Positions 43,541 to 53,814 are shown, counted from the first letter of the stretch. The stretch is DNA of 64,000 nt from Sphingomonas zeae (GCF_014197135.1 NZ_JACIFA010000002.1:248001-312000), one strand, 5' to 3'. Notes: generated from the letters alone by a model not told the origin. Numbers and translations are program-made.

Positions 43541-44146
43541 TTACTGCGCGGTAAAGGCGGCGTTGATCGTCAGGTCGACCTCGTCACCCACGACCGGGAC
43601 ATAGGCGCCGACGCCGAAGTCCGAACGCTTGATCTTGCCCATGGCGCGGAAGCCGATGTTCAGCTTCTTCGACATCGGATTGGTACCCGCCCCGAAGAAG
43701 GTGGCGTTCAGCGTCACCGGCTTGGTCTGGTCCTTGATGGTCAGATTGCCGGTGATGACGGCCTTGGTGCCCATGACTTTCACGCCGGTCGAGACGAAGC
43801 GCGCGGTCGGATAGGTCGCGGCGTCGAAAAAGTCCTTCGACTTCAGGTGATTGGCGAAGGGCGCGGCGGTGACCGAGAGATCGTTGATCTTGAAGGTCAC
43901 GTCGACCTTGGCGGCCTGCGGCTTGGCCGGGTCGATGGTCAGCGTGCCTTCCGACGCGCCGAACTGCCCCTCGAGCATCGAGAAGCCCATATGGTTCAGC
44001 GACCAGGTGACCTGGGTGTGAGCGGGGTCGACGGCATAGGTGCCCGCGACGACGCGCGAGGCGACCGGGGCGCCGGGCTGGGTCTGGGCGATGGCGGCGG
44101 GGGCGGCGAGGACAAGCGCCAGGGCGGCGGGAACGGCGAAACGCAT
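43541..44146 (-). CDS. YceI-family periplasmic lipocalin-like protein
   Basis: A 201-aa exported protein. The signal peptide is MRFAVPAALALVLAAPAAIA. The YceI beta-barrel runs from YAVDPAHTQVTWSLNHMGFS to the C-terminus, with LKSKDFFDAATYPTARFVST and GNLTIKDQTKPVTLNATF. The family binds isoprenoid-like lipids; physiological role varies. It has its own terminator. Confidence 0.9.
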   Translation of the reverse strand: MRFAVPAALALVLAAPAAIAQTQPGAPVASRVVAGTYAVDPAHTQVTWSLNHMGFSMLEGQFGASEGTLTIDPAKPQAAKVDVTFKINDLSVTAAPFANHLKSKDFFDAATYPTARFVSTGVKVMGTKAVITGNLTIKDQTKPVTLNATFFGAGTNPMSKKLNIGFRAMGKIKRSDFGVGAYVPVVGDEVDLTINAAFTAQ

Positions 44147-44261
44147 GGGTGGAATCTCCCTGTTGGACTGCGACCTTTGTGGGCCGTGCGGTTAACGCAC
44201 GTCAAAGGCTAGAGTCGCAACGATGCGTTTCCGGGTTGGGGCGGTGAGGGTGGTCTCTGCG

Positions 44262-44486
44262 AGGCCCCGTTCCCTCCCCCATCCCCTCCCGCTTGCGGGA
44301 GGGGCGTGCTTGCGGCGGCGGCAAGGCCCCGAGATACCATGCAACTCGCTGATGGGAGGCGGTTACGCGTGATGGTGGCCCAGTAACGCACCCCTCCCGC
44401 AAGCGAGTTTCAGGTCGGTCATGCCCCCGGCATGACCTAAACGATGCGGGGCATCGTTTACCTGAAACTGGGATGGGGGAGGGCTC
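44262..44486. repeat. Palindromic intergenic repeat, copy 5, interrupted by another element
   Basis: The left half has CCCCTCCCGCTTGCGGGAGGGG near 44282. The right half begins CCCCTCCCGCAAGCG at 44391, where copy 7 continues GGAGGGGATGGGGGAGGG; here a 64-bp palindromic insert intervenes before GGGATGGGGGAGGG. The flanks resemble copies 1 and 7. Confidence 0.8.
44406..44469. mobile_element. 64-bp three-way-junction palindromic element inserted in repeat copy 5
   Basis: Outer arms AGTTTCAGGT (44406-44415) and ACCTGAAACT (44460-44469) pair perfectly. Inside, GGTCATGCC/GGCATGACC (44417-44437, CCC loop) and AAACGATGC/GCATCGTTT (44439-44459, GGG loop) are perfect 9-bp hairpins. Only two bases between the stems are unpaired. 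The host repeat resumes on both sides. It has no coding capacity, so mobility would have to be supplied in trans; calling it mobile is inference. Confidence 0.55.
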
Positions 44487-44518
44487 CAGTGTCTCACCGA
44501 GCCCACCCCCGCGAAAAA

Positions 44519-45592
<1,074 letters not shown>

Positions 45593-45602
45593 TCAGAGGG
45601 GC

Positions 45603-46118
45603 TCAGGCCGCGTCCTTGCCCCGCGAGATGGCGGCGATGCCGGTGCGGGCAACCTCGACCAGGCCGACTTCGCCCATCAACTCGACGAACTTGTCGATCT
45701 TGGCGATCGTGCCGGTGACTTCGAACACGAAGCTGCCGATTGTCGCGTCGACCACGCGCGCGCGATAGACTTCGGCGAGGCGCAGCGCCTCGATCCGGCG
45801 GTCGCCGGTGCCCGCCACCTTCACCAGCGCCAGCTCGCGCTCGACATGGTCGCCCAGTACGGTCAGGTCGGTGACCTTGTGGACGGGCACCAGCCGGTCG
45901 AGCTGGGCGATGATCTGCTCCATCACCGGCGGCGAGGCGCTGGTGACGATGGTGATGCGGCTGACGGCCTTGTCGGCGGTGATCTCCGACACCGTCAGGC
46001 TCTCGATATTATAGCCGCGCGCGGTGAAGAGCCCCGCGATCCGCGCGAGGATGCCCGGTTCGTTGTCGACGATCACCGCCAGCGTGTGGCGTTCCACCTG
46101 TTCGGTCTTGATGTGCAT
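45603..46118 (-). CDS. ilvN: Acetolactate synthase small (regulatory) subunit
   Basis: Regulatory subunit conferring valine feedback on IlvB. The N-terminal ACT domain is VIVDNEPGILARIAGLFTAR, followed by YNIESLTVS and the C-terminal domain ending near IAAISRGKDAA. Length 171 aa from ATG 46118, in the IlvH-like size class. It is separated from ilvB by repeat copy 6. Confidence 0.94.
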   Translation of the reverse strand: MHIKTEQVERHTLAVIVDNEPGILARIAGLFTARGYNIESLTVSEITADKAVSRITIVTSASPPVMEQIIAQLDRLVPVHKVTDLTVLGDHVERELALVKVAGTGDRRIEALRLAEVYRARVVDATIGSFVFEVTGTIAKIDKFVELMGEVGLVEVARTGIAAISRGKDAA

Positions 46119-46122
46119 ATTC

Positions 46123-46263
46123 AATTCCTCCCCGGAACGGGGAGGGGGACCGCTCGCGCAGCGAGTGGTGGAGGGGGCTCTCCACCAGCGCTGTACCAAG
46201 CGGCCATCCCCCTCCACCGTGCCGCTTCGCGTCACGGTCCCCCTCCCCGCAGGCGGGGAGGAG
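46123..46263. repeat. Palindromic intergenic repeat, copy 6, between ilvB and ilvN
   Basis: AATTCCTCCCCGGAACGGGGAGG at one end, CCCCTCCCCGCAGGCGGGGAGG at the other, with CTCGCGCAGCGAG and CCGTG-CCGCTTCGCGT-CACGG hairpins between. It occupies nearly the whole ilvB-ilvN gap inside the presumed operon. Confidence 0.85.
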
Positions 46264-46270
46264 CAAAGAG

Positions 46271-48019
46271 TTACACCAGCGCCTTGGCCTCGTCGTCCAT
46301 GGTGCCCGATACCTCATTGGCCTGCAGGATCATGTCGGTATGCGCCGCACCGCTCGGGATCATCGGGAAGCAGTTGGCGAGCTTGGCCACGCGGCAGTCA
46401 ACGATCACCGGCCCATCATGGTCGAGCATCGCGGCGATGCCGTCCTCCAGCTCATCGCGGTGTTCGATCAATATGCCCTTCCAGCCATAGGCTTCGCCCA
46501 GCTTCACGAAGTCGGGCAGCGAGTCCGAATAGCTTTCGGCATAGCGGCTCTCATAGGTCAGTTCCTGCCACTGGCGGACCATGCCCATATATTCGTTGTT
46601 CAGGATGAAGATCTTGACCGGCAGGCGATATTGCGTCGCCGTCGCCAGTTCCTGGATGTTCATCTGGATCGAGGCTTCACCGGCGATGTCGATCACCAGC
46701 GCACCCGGATTTCCCAGCTGCGCACCGATCGCGGCGGGCAGGCCATAACCCATGGTGCCCAGGCCTCCGCTCGTGAGCCACTTGTTGGGCTTCTCGAAAC
46801 CGAAATGCTGGGCCGCCCACATCTGGTGCTGGCCGACCTCGGTGGTGATGATCGGCTGGCGCGCCTTGGTCGCGTCGTACAGCGCCCGGATCGCACGTTG
46901 CGGCATGATCGCGTCGCCCGCCTCCGGGAAGGAGAGGCAGCCGACCGCGCGCCACTCCGCAATGCGGCGCTGCCATTCGGCGGTGTCGGGCTTGGGATGC
47001 TGGCGCGCCTTCCAGATGCGCACGGCATCCTCCAGCGCGTGGCCGACATCGGCGATGATCGCCAGGTTGACGCGGACATTCTTGTTCACGCTCGACCGGT
47101 CGATATCGACATGGACCTTGCGGCTGTTGGGGCTGAACGCATCCAGCCGACCGGTGACGCGATCGTCGAATCGGCTGCCCAAGGCGACGATCAGGTCGGC
47201 CTGGTTCATCGCCATATTGGCTTCATAAGTCCCGTGCATCCCCAGCATTCCCAGCCATTGCGGGTCGCTGGCCGGGAACGCCCCCAGGCCCATCAGGGTC
47301 GAGGTGACAGGCGCACCGGTGATGCGGGCGAGTTCGCGCAGCAGCTGCGACGCGGCCGGTCCCGAATTGATGATGCCGCCGCCGGTGTAGAAGACGGGCC
47401 GTTCCGCCGCCGCCAGCATGTCGACCAATTGCTCGATCTGGCTCTGGTCGGCCTTCACCTGCGGGCGATAGGTCTTATGGCGGATCGGACCAGGCTTCTG
47501 ATAGCGGGCGGTGGCGACCTGCACGTCCTTGGGAATGTCGATCACGACCGGACCGGGGCGGCCCGAGGTCGCGATGTGGAACGCCTCATGCACCACCTCG
47601 CCCAGACGTGCAGGGTCCTTCACCAGGTAATTGTGCTTCGAGCAGTGGCGCGTGATGCCGACCGTATCCGCTTCCTGGAACGCATCGGTACCGATCAGCG
47701 CGGTCGGCACCTGGCCGGTGATGACCACCATCGGGATCGAATCGAGCAGCGCGTCGGTGATGCCGGTCACGGCATTGGTCGCGCCGGGGCCGGAGGTGAC
47801 GAGCACCACGCCGGGCTTGCCGGTCGAGCGGGCATAGCCCTCCGCCGCATGGGTCGCCGCCTGTTCGTGGCGGACGAGAATGTGGCGGATGCGCTTCGAC
47901 CGAAACATCGCGTCGTAGATCGGCAGCACCGCACCACCCGGATAGCCGAAGACGACCTCCACGCCGAGATCGCACAGCGCCTCGACCAGGATATCGGCTC
48001 CGCTTTTCTCGGTCATCAT
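46271..48019 (-). CDS. ilvB: Acetolactate synthase large (catalytic) subunit
   Basis: Thiamine-diphosphate enzyme making acetolactate or acetohydroxybutyrate. N-terminal catalytic Glu region VVFGYPGGAVLPIYD and HEQAATHAAEGYARSTGKPG; FAD-type middle domain; ThDP motif GDASIQMNIQEL appears as GEASIQMNIQELAT with NNEYMGMVRQWQ. Gly-Glu replaces the usual Gly-Asp at the start of the ThDP motif. Length 582 aa. It is 82 bp after miaA on the same strand; a separate promoter may lie there. Confidence 0.95.
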   Translation of the reverse strand: MMTEKSGADILVEALCDLGVEVVFGYPGGAVLPIYDAMFRSKRIRHILVRHEQAATHAAEGYARSTGKPGVVLVTSGPGATNAVTGITDALLDSIPMVVITGQVPTALIGTDAFQEADTVGITRHCSKHNYLVKDPARLGEVVHEAFHIATSGRPGPVVIDIPKDVQVATARYQKPGPIRHKTYRPQVKADQSQIEQLVDMLAAAERPVFYTGGGIINSGPAASQLLRELARITGAPVTSTLMGLGAFPASDPQWLGMLGMHGTYEANMAMNQADLIVALGSRFDDRVTGRLDAFSPNSRKVHVDIDRSSVNKNVRVNLAIIADVGHALEDAVRIWKARQHPKPDTAEWQRRIAEWRAVGCLSFPEAGDAIMPQRAIRALYDATKARQPIITTEVGQHQMWAAQHFGFEKPNKWLTSGGLGTMGYGLPAAIGAQLGNPGALVIDIAGEASIQMNIQELATATQYRLPVKIFILNNEYMGMVRQWQELTYESRYAESYSDSLPDFVKLGEAYGWKGILIEHRDELEDGIAAMLDHDGPVIVDCRVAKLANCFPMIPSGAAHTDMILQANEVSGTMDDEAKALV

Positions 48020-48101
48020 CTTCGTCCTTCTGCGTCCGTGCCCACTGACGGGGCGTGTCGGGAATGGCGCGGCTACAAGTTTAAAAAGTGCGCGTCAACC
48101 G

Positions 48102-49034
48102 TCAAATGCGCAATAAAGTTTCTATTATGCTGCGACGCACATCGGCGTCCGTGTCGGGAATCACGGTCCAATCCGGGCCGGGCTGATGACGAAACCAGGT
48201 AAATTGCCTTTTGGCGTAACGTCTTGTCGCGAGTGCTCCCGCCGCCTCGGCTTCAGCGCGGGTCATCGTGCCTGCCAGAAGCATGGCGGCCTCGGGTACG
48301 CCGATCGCGCGGCGGATGAGGGCGTCGGCGGGCAAGTCGGCGCGGGCGAGAAGGGCGGCGGCTTCGCCCAGCCCTTCGTCCAGCATCTCGCCGAAACGCC
48401 GGTCGATCCGCGCGTTCAGCCAGTCGCGATCGGGCAGCAGGATGACGGCGGACAGGTTGATCCGGTCGCCGACGCCGCCTTCCTTCTGCGCGTGCCAATG
48501 GTGCAGCGGATGGCCGGTGGCGCGAACCACTTCCAGCGCGCGCGCGACGCGGGTGGTGTCGGCAGGGTTCAGACGGGCGGCGGCGACAGGGTCTTCGCGC
48601 GACAGGGCGGCGTGCGCTTCGGCGACAGGCAGGGCGCGGACTTGCGTGCGGATGGCGGGATCGATCTCCGGCACCGGTGCGATGCCGTCGAGCAGGGTGC
48701 GCATATAAAGGCCGGTGCCGCCGACCAGGATGGGCAGCGATCCCGCCGCGACGCTGTCCTCGATCGCGCCCCGTGCTTCCGCCGCCCAGCGCGCCGCCGA
48801 ATAGCCGGTGTCGGCGCCGTCGACATGGCCGAACAGCCGGTGCGGCGCTTGGGCTTCTTCTTGCGCCGAGGGGCGGGCGGTCAGGATCGACAGGTCGCGA
48901 TACACCTGCGCCGAATCGGCGTTGATGATCGTGCCGCCGGTCGCCCTGGCCAGATCGAGCGCCAATGCGGACTTGCCGCTGGCGGTCGGCCCTGCGATGA
49001 GCGCGACCCTGGGTCGGTCAGAGGAGTTCGCCAT
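48102..49034 (-). CDS. miaA: tRNA dimethylallyltransferase
   Basis: Adds the dimethylallyl group to A37 of tRNAs reading U-starting codons. P-loop GPTASGKSALALDLA (about 15-29), INADSAQVYRDL substrate motif and VGGTGLYMRTLLDG are diagnostic; C-terminal YAKRQFTWFRHQP fits too. Length 310 aa from ATG 49034. That codon overlaps, on the other strand, the serB ATG at 49033. A longer frame upstream exists but is antisense to serB. Confidence 0.93.
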   Translation of the reverse strand: MANSSDRPRVALIAGPTASGKSALALDLARATGGTIINADSAQVYRDLSILTARPSAQEEAQAPHRLFGHVDGADTGYSAARWAAEARGAIEDSVAAGSLPILVGGTGLYMRTLLDGIAPVPEIDPAIRTQVRALPVAEAHAALSREDPVAAARLNPADTTRVARALEVVRATGHPLHHWHAQKEGGVGDRINLSAVILLPDRDWLNARIDRRFGEMLDEGLGEAAALLARADLPADALIRRAIGVPEAAMLLAGTMTRAEAEAAGALATRRYAKRQFTWFRHQPGPDWTVIPDTDADVRRSIIETLLRI

Positions 49035-49911
49035 GTTCATCGCCACGCTGATAGCAGCCGAATCGATCGCCGAGCGCGATATTTCGGAGGCGGTGGCGCA
49101 GATGACGCCGCTGTGTGCGGTCGCCGACTGGAACTGGATCGATGAGGGCCGTGCGGCGGACATCTGTTTCGCCGAGGACCCCGATTTCGCCGGTGGCGTC
49201 CTGCATGGCCGCTTCGACCGCACCGACGTGGTCATCCAGCCCGCCACGCACCGCGAAAAGCGGTTGCTGGTCGCCGACATGGATTCGACCATGATTACGG
49301 TCGAGTGTATCGACGAACTGGCGGACTATGCCGGGATCAAGGAACAGGTCGCCGAGGTGACGGAACGCGCGATGCGCGGCGAACTCGACTTCGCCGCCGC
49401 GCTCGATGCACGGGTCGCCCTGCTGGAAGGGCTCGACGAGAGCGTCATCGAACAATGCCTCGCCGAGCGGGTGACGCTGATGGCCGGTGCCCGAGCGCTG
49501 GTTCGGACGATGAAAGCGCGCGGCGGTCATGCGATCCTGGTGTCGGGCGGCTTTACCCGCTTCGCCGAGCCGGTCGCGGCCGAGATCGGCTTCGACCGCG
49601 CCATCGCCAATTATCTGGAGATCGCGCACGGCAGGCTGACCGGCAGGGTGCGCAAGCCCATCGTCGGATCGGACACCAAGGAAAAGACGCTGCTTGCCGC
49701 GCTCGACGAACTGGGCATCGGCGCGGCGGAGAGCATGGCGGTGGGCGACGGTGCCAACGACCTGGCGATGATCCGCCGCGCGGGGCTGGGCGTCGCCTAT
49801 CGCGCCAAGCCGATCGTGGCGGGCGCGGCGGCGGCGCGGATCGACTATGGCGACCTGACCGCGCTCCTCTATGCGCAGGGCATCCCCAGCGCCGAGTGGG
49901 TGGTCGCTTAA
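49033..49911 (+). CDS. serB: Phosphoserine phosphatase
   Basis: HAD-superfamily phosphatase, final step of serine synthesis. The N-terminal regulatory domain (about 1-75) is followed by HAD motif I ADMDSTMITVE (nucleophile Asp near 83), motif II SGGFTRF, and motif III GDGANDLAMI. Length 292 aa. AGAGGAG lies seven bases before the ATG. Its start overlaps the divergent miaA start by two bases, and its stop shares TTAA with the convergent SPOR gene. Confidence 0.94.
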   Translation: MFIATLIAAESIAERDISEAVAQMTPLCAVADWNWIDEGRAADICFAEDPDFAGGVLHGRFDRTDVVIQPATHREKRLLVADMDSTMITVECIDELADYAGIKEQVAEVTERAMRGELDFAAALDARVALLEGLDESVIEQCLAERVTLMAGARALVRTMKARGGHAILVSGGFTRFAEPVAAEIGFDRAIANYLEIAHGRLTGRVRKPIVGSDTKEKTLLAALDELGIGAAESMAVGDGANDLAMIRRAGLGVAYRAKPIVAGAAAARIDYGDLTALLYAQGIPSAEWVVA

Positions 49912-51074
49912 GGCGCGACCACCACGCAGGGCTGGCCCGAGCGGCTGCACGCCGCTTGCGCGGCCCCGCGATTGGCATAGCCGCCCGCCTGAAGCCGGGT
50001 CACGCCGCCCGCCGTGACGAAGAAGGGCTGCGCCCCGCCCAGATGTCCGCGCACGCGCTGCCAAAGGGCGTCGGCATTGCCGCGATCGCGGAACGCGCCA
50101 AGCTGAATGCGCCAGGCGCCGCCGCTGGCATGGGCCACAGGCGCCGCTTTGACCGGACGTGGCTGGGGCGCGGGGGCGGCGGGGCGGGTATGACGCACCC
50201 CATTGGAGGCTTCCTCGCGAACGACAGCGGGGCGGGGCGAGGCGGGGGCGCCGGGCATGGGATAGCTAGCGCCATATCCCGTCGTGGAGGGGCGTGACGG
50301 TTCGACCGGGACCGGCTGCACCGTGGGTTGCGGAGAGGATGCCGCGCGGGGACTTGGCGCGTCGCGGGAAGCGGTCTGGCCGGTGACGGGGTCGGGGCCG
50401 ACCATCACCCGCTTCGATCCGCTCGCGATGGGCGCAGGCGTGGGAAGCGCGGTGAGTTGCGCACGATAACGCTGGGCCAGTTCGACGCCGTGCTGGCGGT
50501 CGGGCGGGGTGATATATTGGTCCATCTGCGCCAGCGTCTGCGACGCCGCCTGCAATCCCGCCTGCGATGCCAGCGTCATCAGAGCATAGGCGCGGGGATA
50601 GTCGCGGGGGATGCCGTCGCCGTTGAACAGCATAGTGCCCAGCACCAGCTGCGCGCGCGGTTCGCCGTGCGCGACCGACTTTTCCAGCCACGGCGCGGCC
50701 TCCGCCTTCTTGCCCGCCTGGAACAGCGCAAGGCCGTAATTGTCGGCGGCCTGGACGTGACCCTGGACCGCCGCCTTGCGGAACCAGCTTTCGGCAAGCG
50801 TCGGGTCGAGCGGCACGCCGCGACCCAGCTTATAGGCCTGGGCCAGGTTGAACTGCGCATCGGCATCACCAGCCACGGCGGGGCCGCGCCATTCCTCGAC
50901 CGCCTTGCGATAATCGCCCTGTGCCCAGGCATCGACCCCCGCCTTCACGTCCGGAACCGCCAGAGCGGGCGTGGCAGCCAGACCGGCGATCAGAAGCGCG
51001 GCGGGCGCGACCACGCCGCCGATCGGGACTCTGCGCATCATCCTTCGTCCTTCCGCCATTGTCTCTCGCCCCAT
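49908..51074 (-). CDS. Exported Sel1-repeat and SPOR-domain protein
   Basis: Protein of up to 388 aa with a signal peptide (GGVVAPAALLIAGLAATPALA). Sel1/TPR-like repeats follow, such as DAQFNLAQAYKLGRGVPLD and RAQLVLGTMLFNGDGIPRD. After a Pro/Ser linker comes a SPOR domain starting AWRIQLGAFRDRGNADALW. It probably binds septal murein through SPOR and partner proteins through Sel1. The start could be ATG 51074, 51059 or 51041. Divergent from the next SPOR gene. Confidence 0.82.
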   Translation of the reverse strand: MGRETMAEGRRMMRRVPIGGVVAPAALLIAGLAATPALAVPDVKAGVDAWAQGDYRKAVEEWRGPAVAGDADAQFNLAQAYKLGRGVPLDPTLAESWFRKAAVQGHVQAADNYGLALFQAGKKAEAAPWLEKSVAHGEPRAQLVLGTMLFNGDGIPRDYPRAYALMTLASQAGLQAASQTLAQMDQYITPPDRQHGVELAQRYRAQLTALPTPAPIASGSKRVMVGPDPVTGQTASRDAPSPRAASSPQPTVQPVPVEPSRPSTTGYGASYPMPGAPASPRPAVVREEASNGVRHTRPAAPAPQPRPVKAAPVAHASGGAWRIQLGAFRDRGNADALWQRVRGHLGGAQPFFVTAGGVTRLQAGGYANRGAAQAACSRSGQPCVVVAP

Positions 51075-51238
51075 CCATGCCCCGCCCCCGGGCGCGGGTA
51101 AAGCGGGCAGTGAACCGGCTTAACCGTTCCTTATAGGCTGGGATCTTAGCACGGGGTCCGATCGGGGAAATGGGTCATGCGTCGGGCGTCCTATCGGCCC
51201 TGCCATGTCGTATCGGCCGCTTCCCAGGGCAGGACCGG

Positions 51239-52624
51239 ATGACCATGATGACCATGTTCCGCACTCTTCTATCTTGCAGCGTCGGCGCGTTGATCGTGGG
51301 TGGCGCCCTGACCGGCTGCACCGCGAGCGGCCCGCGAAGCGCCCGGCTGAGCGCGAGGATGACCCCGTCCAAGTCGACGGCCGCGCTTGCCGACCAGACC
51401 CGGCGGGTCTTGGCACAGCGCGATGGCGATGCCGCCGCCGCCCTGGCGGAGCGCCTGGTCGCCGCCGATCCGAAGGACGCAGGCTATCGCTCGCTTCTAG
51501 GGCAGAGCTATCTTCAGGCAGGGCGCTTCGCTTCGGCGCGACAGGCGTTTACCGATGCGTTGCAGCTCAATCCGGCGGATGGCCGCAGCGCGCTGAATCT
51601 GGCGCTGGCGATGATCGCGGGCGGCAATGGCGCGGGGGCCAGGATGCTGCTCGATGATCACGCGGCGGTCATTCCGGCCGCCGATCTCGGGCTTGCTCTG
51701 GCACTGGCCGGAGCACCGGGCGATGGGGTGCGCCTGCTGACCACTGCGGCGCGCGAGCCGGGCGCGAGCGTCAAGACCCGGCAGAATCTGGCGCTGGCGC
51801 TTGCTTTGGCGGGCCAATGGGACATGGCGCGCATGGCGGCGTCGGCTGATATGTCGCCTGCGGACGTCGAGGTCCGGATGCGCGAATGGGCGAACTTCAC
51901 CGCCAATGCCAGCCCTGCCGACATGGTTTCGTTCCTGCTGGGCGTGAAGCAGACGATCGATACCGGCCAGCCGATCGCGCTGGCGCTGAATGCCGCCCCC
52001 TCCGCGGCGGTGGTGCAGGACATGGTCCAGGCGCTGCCCCAGCCCGCTGGCCCCGCAGCGATCGAGGCTGAACCGGCTGTCGCCGAACCGGCGACGTCGC
52101 GGATCGTCTTCGCTGCCCGCCGCGAAGTCGTCCAGCCGCTACTTATGACCTCAGAGCGCCCGCCCTTGCGGACCGCGCATATGGCGCCATCGAGCATGTT
52201 GATGGCACGGCGCGACGACGACACGCGGGTATCGCAGCAGGTACGGGCACAGCGCATAGCGGCTGGCCCCGTCTCGGCACCTGCCTTGCTTCGCCGGGCC
52301 GAGGATCGGCGCGCAGTAATGCGACGCGGCGGCGACTGGAACGTCCAGATCGGTGCCTTCGGCAGGGCAGACGGCGCGCAAAAGGCTTGGGCTCGCCTGA
52401 CTCACCGCTTCGACGGCCTGTCGGGCTATACGCCGCAAAGCGGCACTGTCCGCCTGTCGGGTGAGCGGCTCTACCGCCTGTCGGTCGGTGGGCTCAGCCG
52501 GTCCGATGCGGATATGCTCTGCCATCGTTACCGCGCGGCAGGGGGGGCGTGTTTCGTTCGGCGTCAAGCCGACGATCAGATGGCGCAATGGGCGCGGCCG
52601 GGGATCGGCCTCGCCTCGCTCTGA
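51239..52624 (+). CDS. TPR and SPOR-domain lipoprotein
   Basis: A 461-aa protein from ATG 51239 (MTMMTMFRTLLSC...) with a lipobox GALTGC. TPR-like helices follow, including YRSLLGQSYLQAGRFASARQ and GRSALNLALAMIAGGNGAGA, recalling TadD-type proteins. The C-terminal SPOR domain begins WNVQIGAFGRADGAQKAWAR and contains YRLSVGGLSRSDADMLCHRY. An in-frame ATG at 51170 would hide the signal peptide. Divergent from the Sel1-SPOR gene. Confidence 0.8.
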   Translation: MTMMTMFRTLLSCSVGALIVGGALTGCTASGPRSARLSARMTPSKSTAALADQTRRVLAQRDGDAAAALAERLVAADPKDAGYRSLLGQSYLQAGRFASARQAFTDALQLNPADGRSALNLALAMIAGGNGAGARMLLDDHAAVIPAADLGLALALAGAPGDGVRLLTTAAREPGASVKTRQNLALALALAGQWDMARMAASADMSPADVEVRMREWANFTANASPADMVSFLLGVKQTIDTGQPIALALNAAPSAAVVQDMVQALPQPAGPAAIEAEPAVAEPATSRIVFAARREVVQPLLMTSERPPLRTAHMAPSSMLMARRDDDTRVSQQVRAQRIAAGPVSAPALLRRAEDRRAVMRRGGDWNVQIGAFGRADGAQKAWARLTHRFDGLSGYTPQSGTVRLSGERLYRLSVGGLSRSDADMLCHRYRAAGGACFVRRQADDQMAQWARPGIGLASL

Positions 52625-52626
52625 CA

Positions 52627-53814
52627 TCAGACGGCTTCGCCCGCCGCGCGGCCGCTCGCCCAAGCCCATTGGAAATTATAGCCGCCCAGCCAGCCGGTGA
52701 CGTCCACCGCCTCGCCGACGAAATGCAGCCCCGGCACAGCCTTGGCCTCCATCGTGCGCGAGGATAGCGCGGCGGTCGAGACGCCGCCGACCGTCACTTC
52801 GGCCTTGGCATAACCCTCGCTGCCATTGGGGTAGAAGGTCCAGTCGGCCAGCCGCGCTTGCGCCGCCGCGAGCAGCTTGTCGGTCGCCGCCCCCAGTTCG
52901 CCGGGTAGCGCCAGCCGTTCCGCCAATGTCTCCGCCAGCCGGTCGGGCAGATGCTGGCCCAGCGCACGCCGGGGGCTGGTGCGCGGGGCGCTGCGTTTCA
53001 GGGCAACCAACCAGTCGGGCGCGCAATCGGGCAGGAAGTCGATGCCTACGCCCTCGCCATGCCGCCAATAGGACGACACCTGCAGGATCGCCGGACCGGA
53101 CAGGCCGCGATGGGTAAACAGTGCCGCCTCACGGAACCGGGTCTTGCCCGCGCGCGCGACGACCTCCGACGCGACGCCCGACAGCGAGCGGAACAGCGTC
53201 TCCTCGCCACCCAGCGTCAGGGGGACGAGGGCGGGGCGGGGTTCGACGACCTTCAACCCGAACTGGCGGGCGAGGTCATAGGCATAGCCGGTCGCGCCCA
53301 TCTTCGGGATGCTCGGCCCGCCGGTCGCGACGATCAGGCGGGCGGCGGTGAAGGCTTTGCCGCCGCGCGTGACCCGGAACTGCGTGCCGTCATGCCCGAC
53401 GCTCTCGACCGGCTGACCGAGTGCGATATCGACCACGCCACCGGCGCGCGTCGCCTTGTCGCATTCGTCGAGCAGCATCGCCACGATCTGCCGCGCGGAA
53501 CCATCGCAGAACAGCTGTCCCAGCGTCTTTTCATGCCAGGCGATGCCATGCGCCCCGACCAGCGCCAGAAAATCGGCCGCCGTGTACCGGCCCAGCGCCG
53601 ACTTGGCGAAATGCGGGTTCGCCGACAGGAAGCGGTCGGGCGCGGTGCCGATATTGGTGAAGTTGCACCGCCCGCCGCCCGAAATCAGGATTTTCTTGCC
53701 CGGCGCATCCGCGTGGTCGACGACCAGCACCTGCCGCCCCAACTGCCCGGCGGTCGCCGCCGCCATAAGCCCCGCCGCCCCTGCGCCGAGGATGATCGCG
53801 TCATAGTGTTGCAT
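52627..53814 (-). CDS. YhiN/HI0933-family flavoprotein
   Basis: NAD(P)/FAD-dependent oxidoreductase of unknown substrate, 395 aa. FAD dinucleotide fold AIILGAGAAGLMAAATAG, the family motif KKILISGGGRCNFTN, ATGGPSIPKMGATGYAYDLA, and the C-terminal GLHFVGEAVDVTGWLGGYNF with FAD-binding GG. Members are also annotated as aminoacetone oxidase-like. Convergent with the TPR-SPOR gene, two bases apart. Confidence 0.88.
   Translation of the reverse strand: MQHYDAIILGAGAAGLMAAATAGQLGRQVLVVDHADAPGKKILISGGGRCNFTNIGTAPDRFLSANPHFAKSALGRYTAADFLALVGAHGIAWHEKTLGQLFCDGSARQIVAMLLDECDKATRAGGVVDIALGQPVESVGHDGTQFRVTRGGKAFTAARLIVATGGPSIPKMGATGYAYDLARQFGLKVVEPRPALVPLTLGGEETLFRSLSGVASEVVARAGKTRFREAALFTHRGLSGPAILQVSSYWRHGEGVGIDFLPDCAPDWLVALKRSAPRTSPRRALGQHLPDRLAETLAERLALPGELGAATDKLLAAAQARLADWTFYPNGSEGYAKAEVTVGGVSTAALSSRTMEAKAVPGLHFVGEAVDVTGWLGGYNFQWAWASGRAAGEAV

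Noticed and set aside
48070..48105. TTGACG motifs (two, overlapping) before ilvB as a sigma70 promoter
   Set aside because: At 17-bp spacing the -10 candidates are TAGCCG or AAACTT, both poor. Operon transcription from miaA or an unmapped promoter is equally possible.
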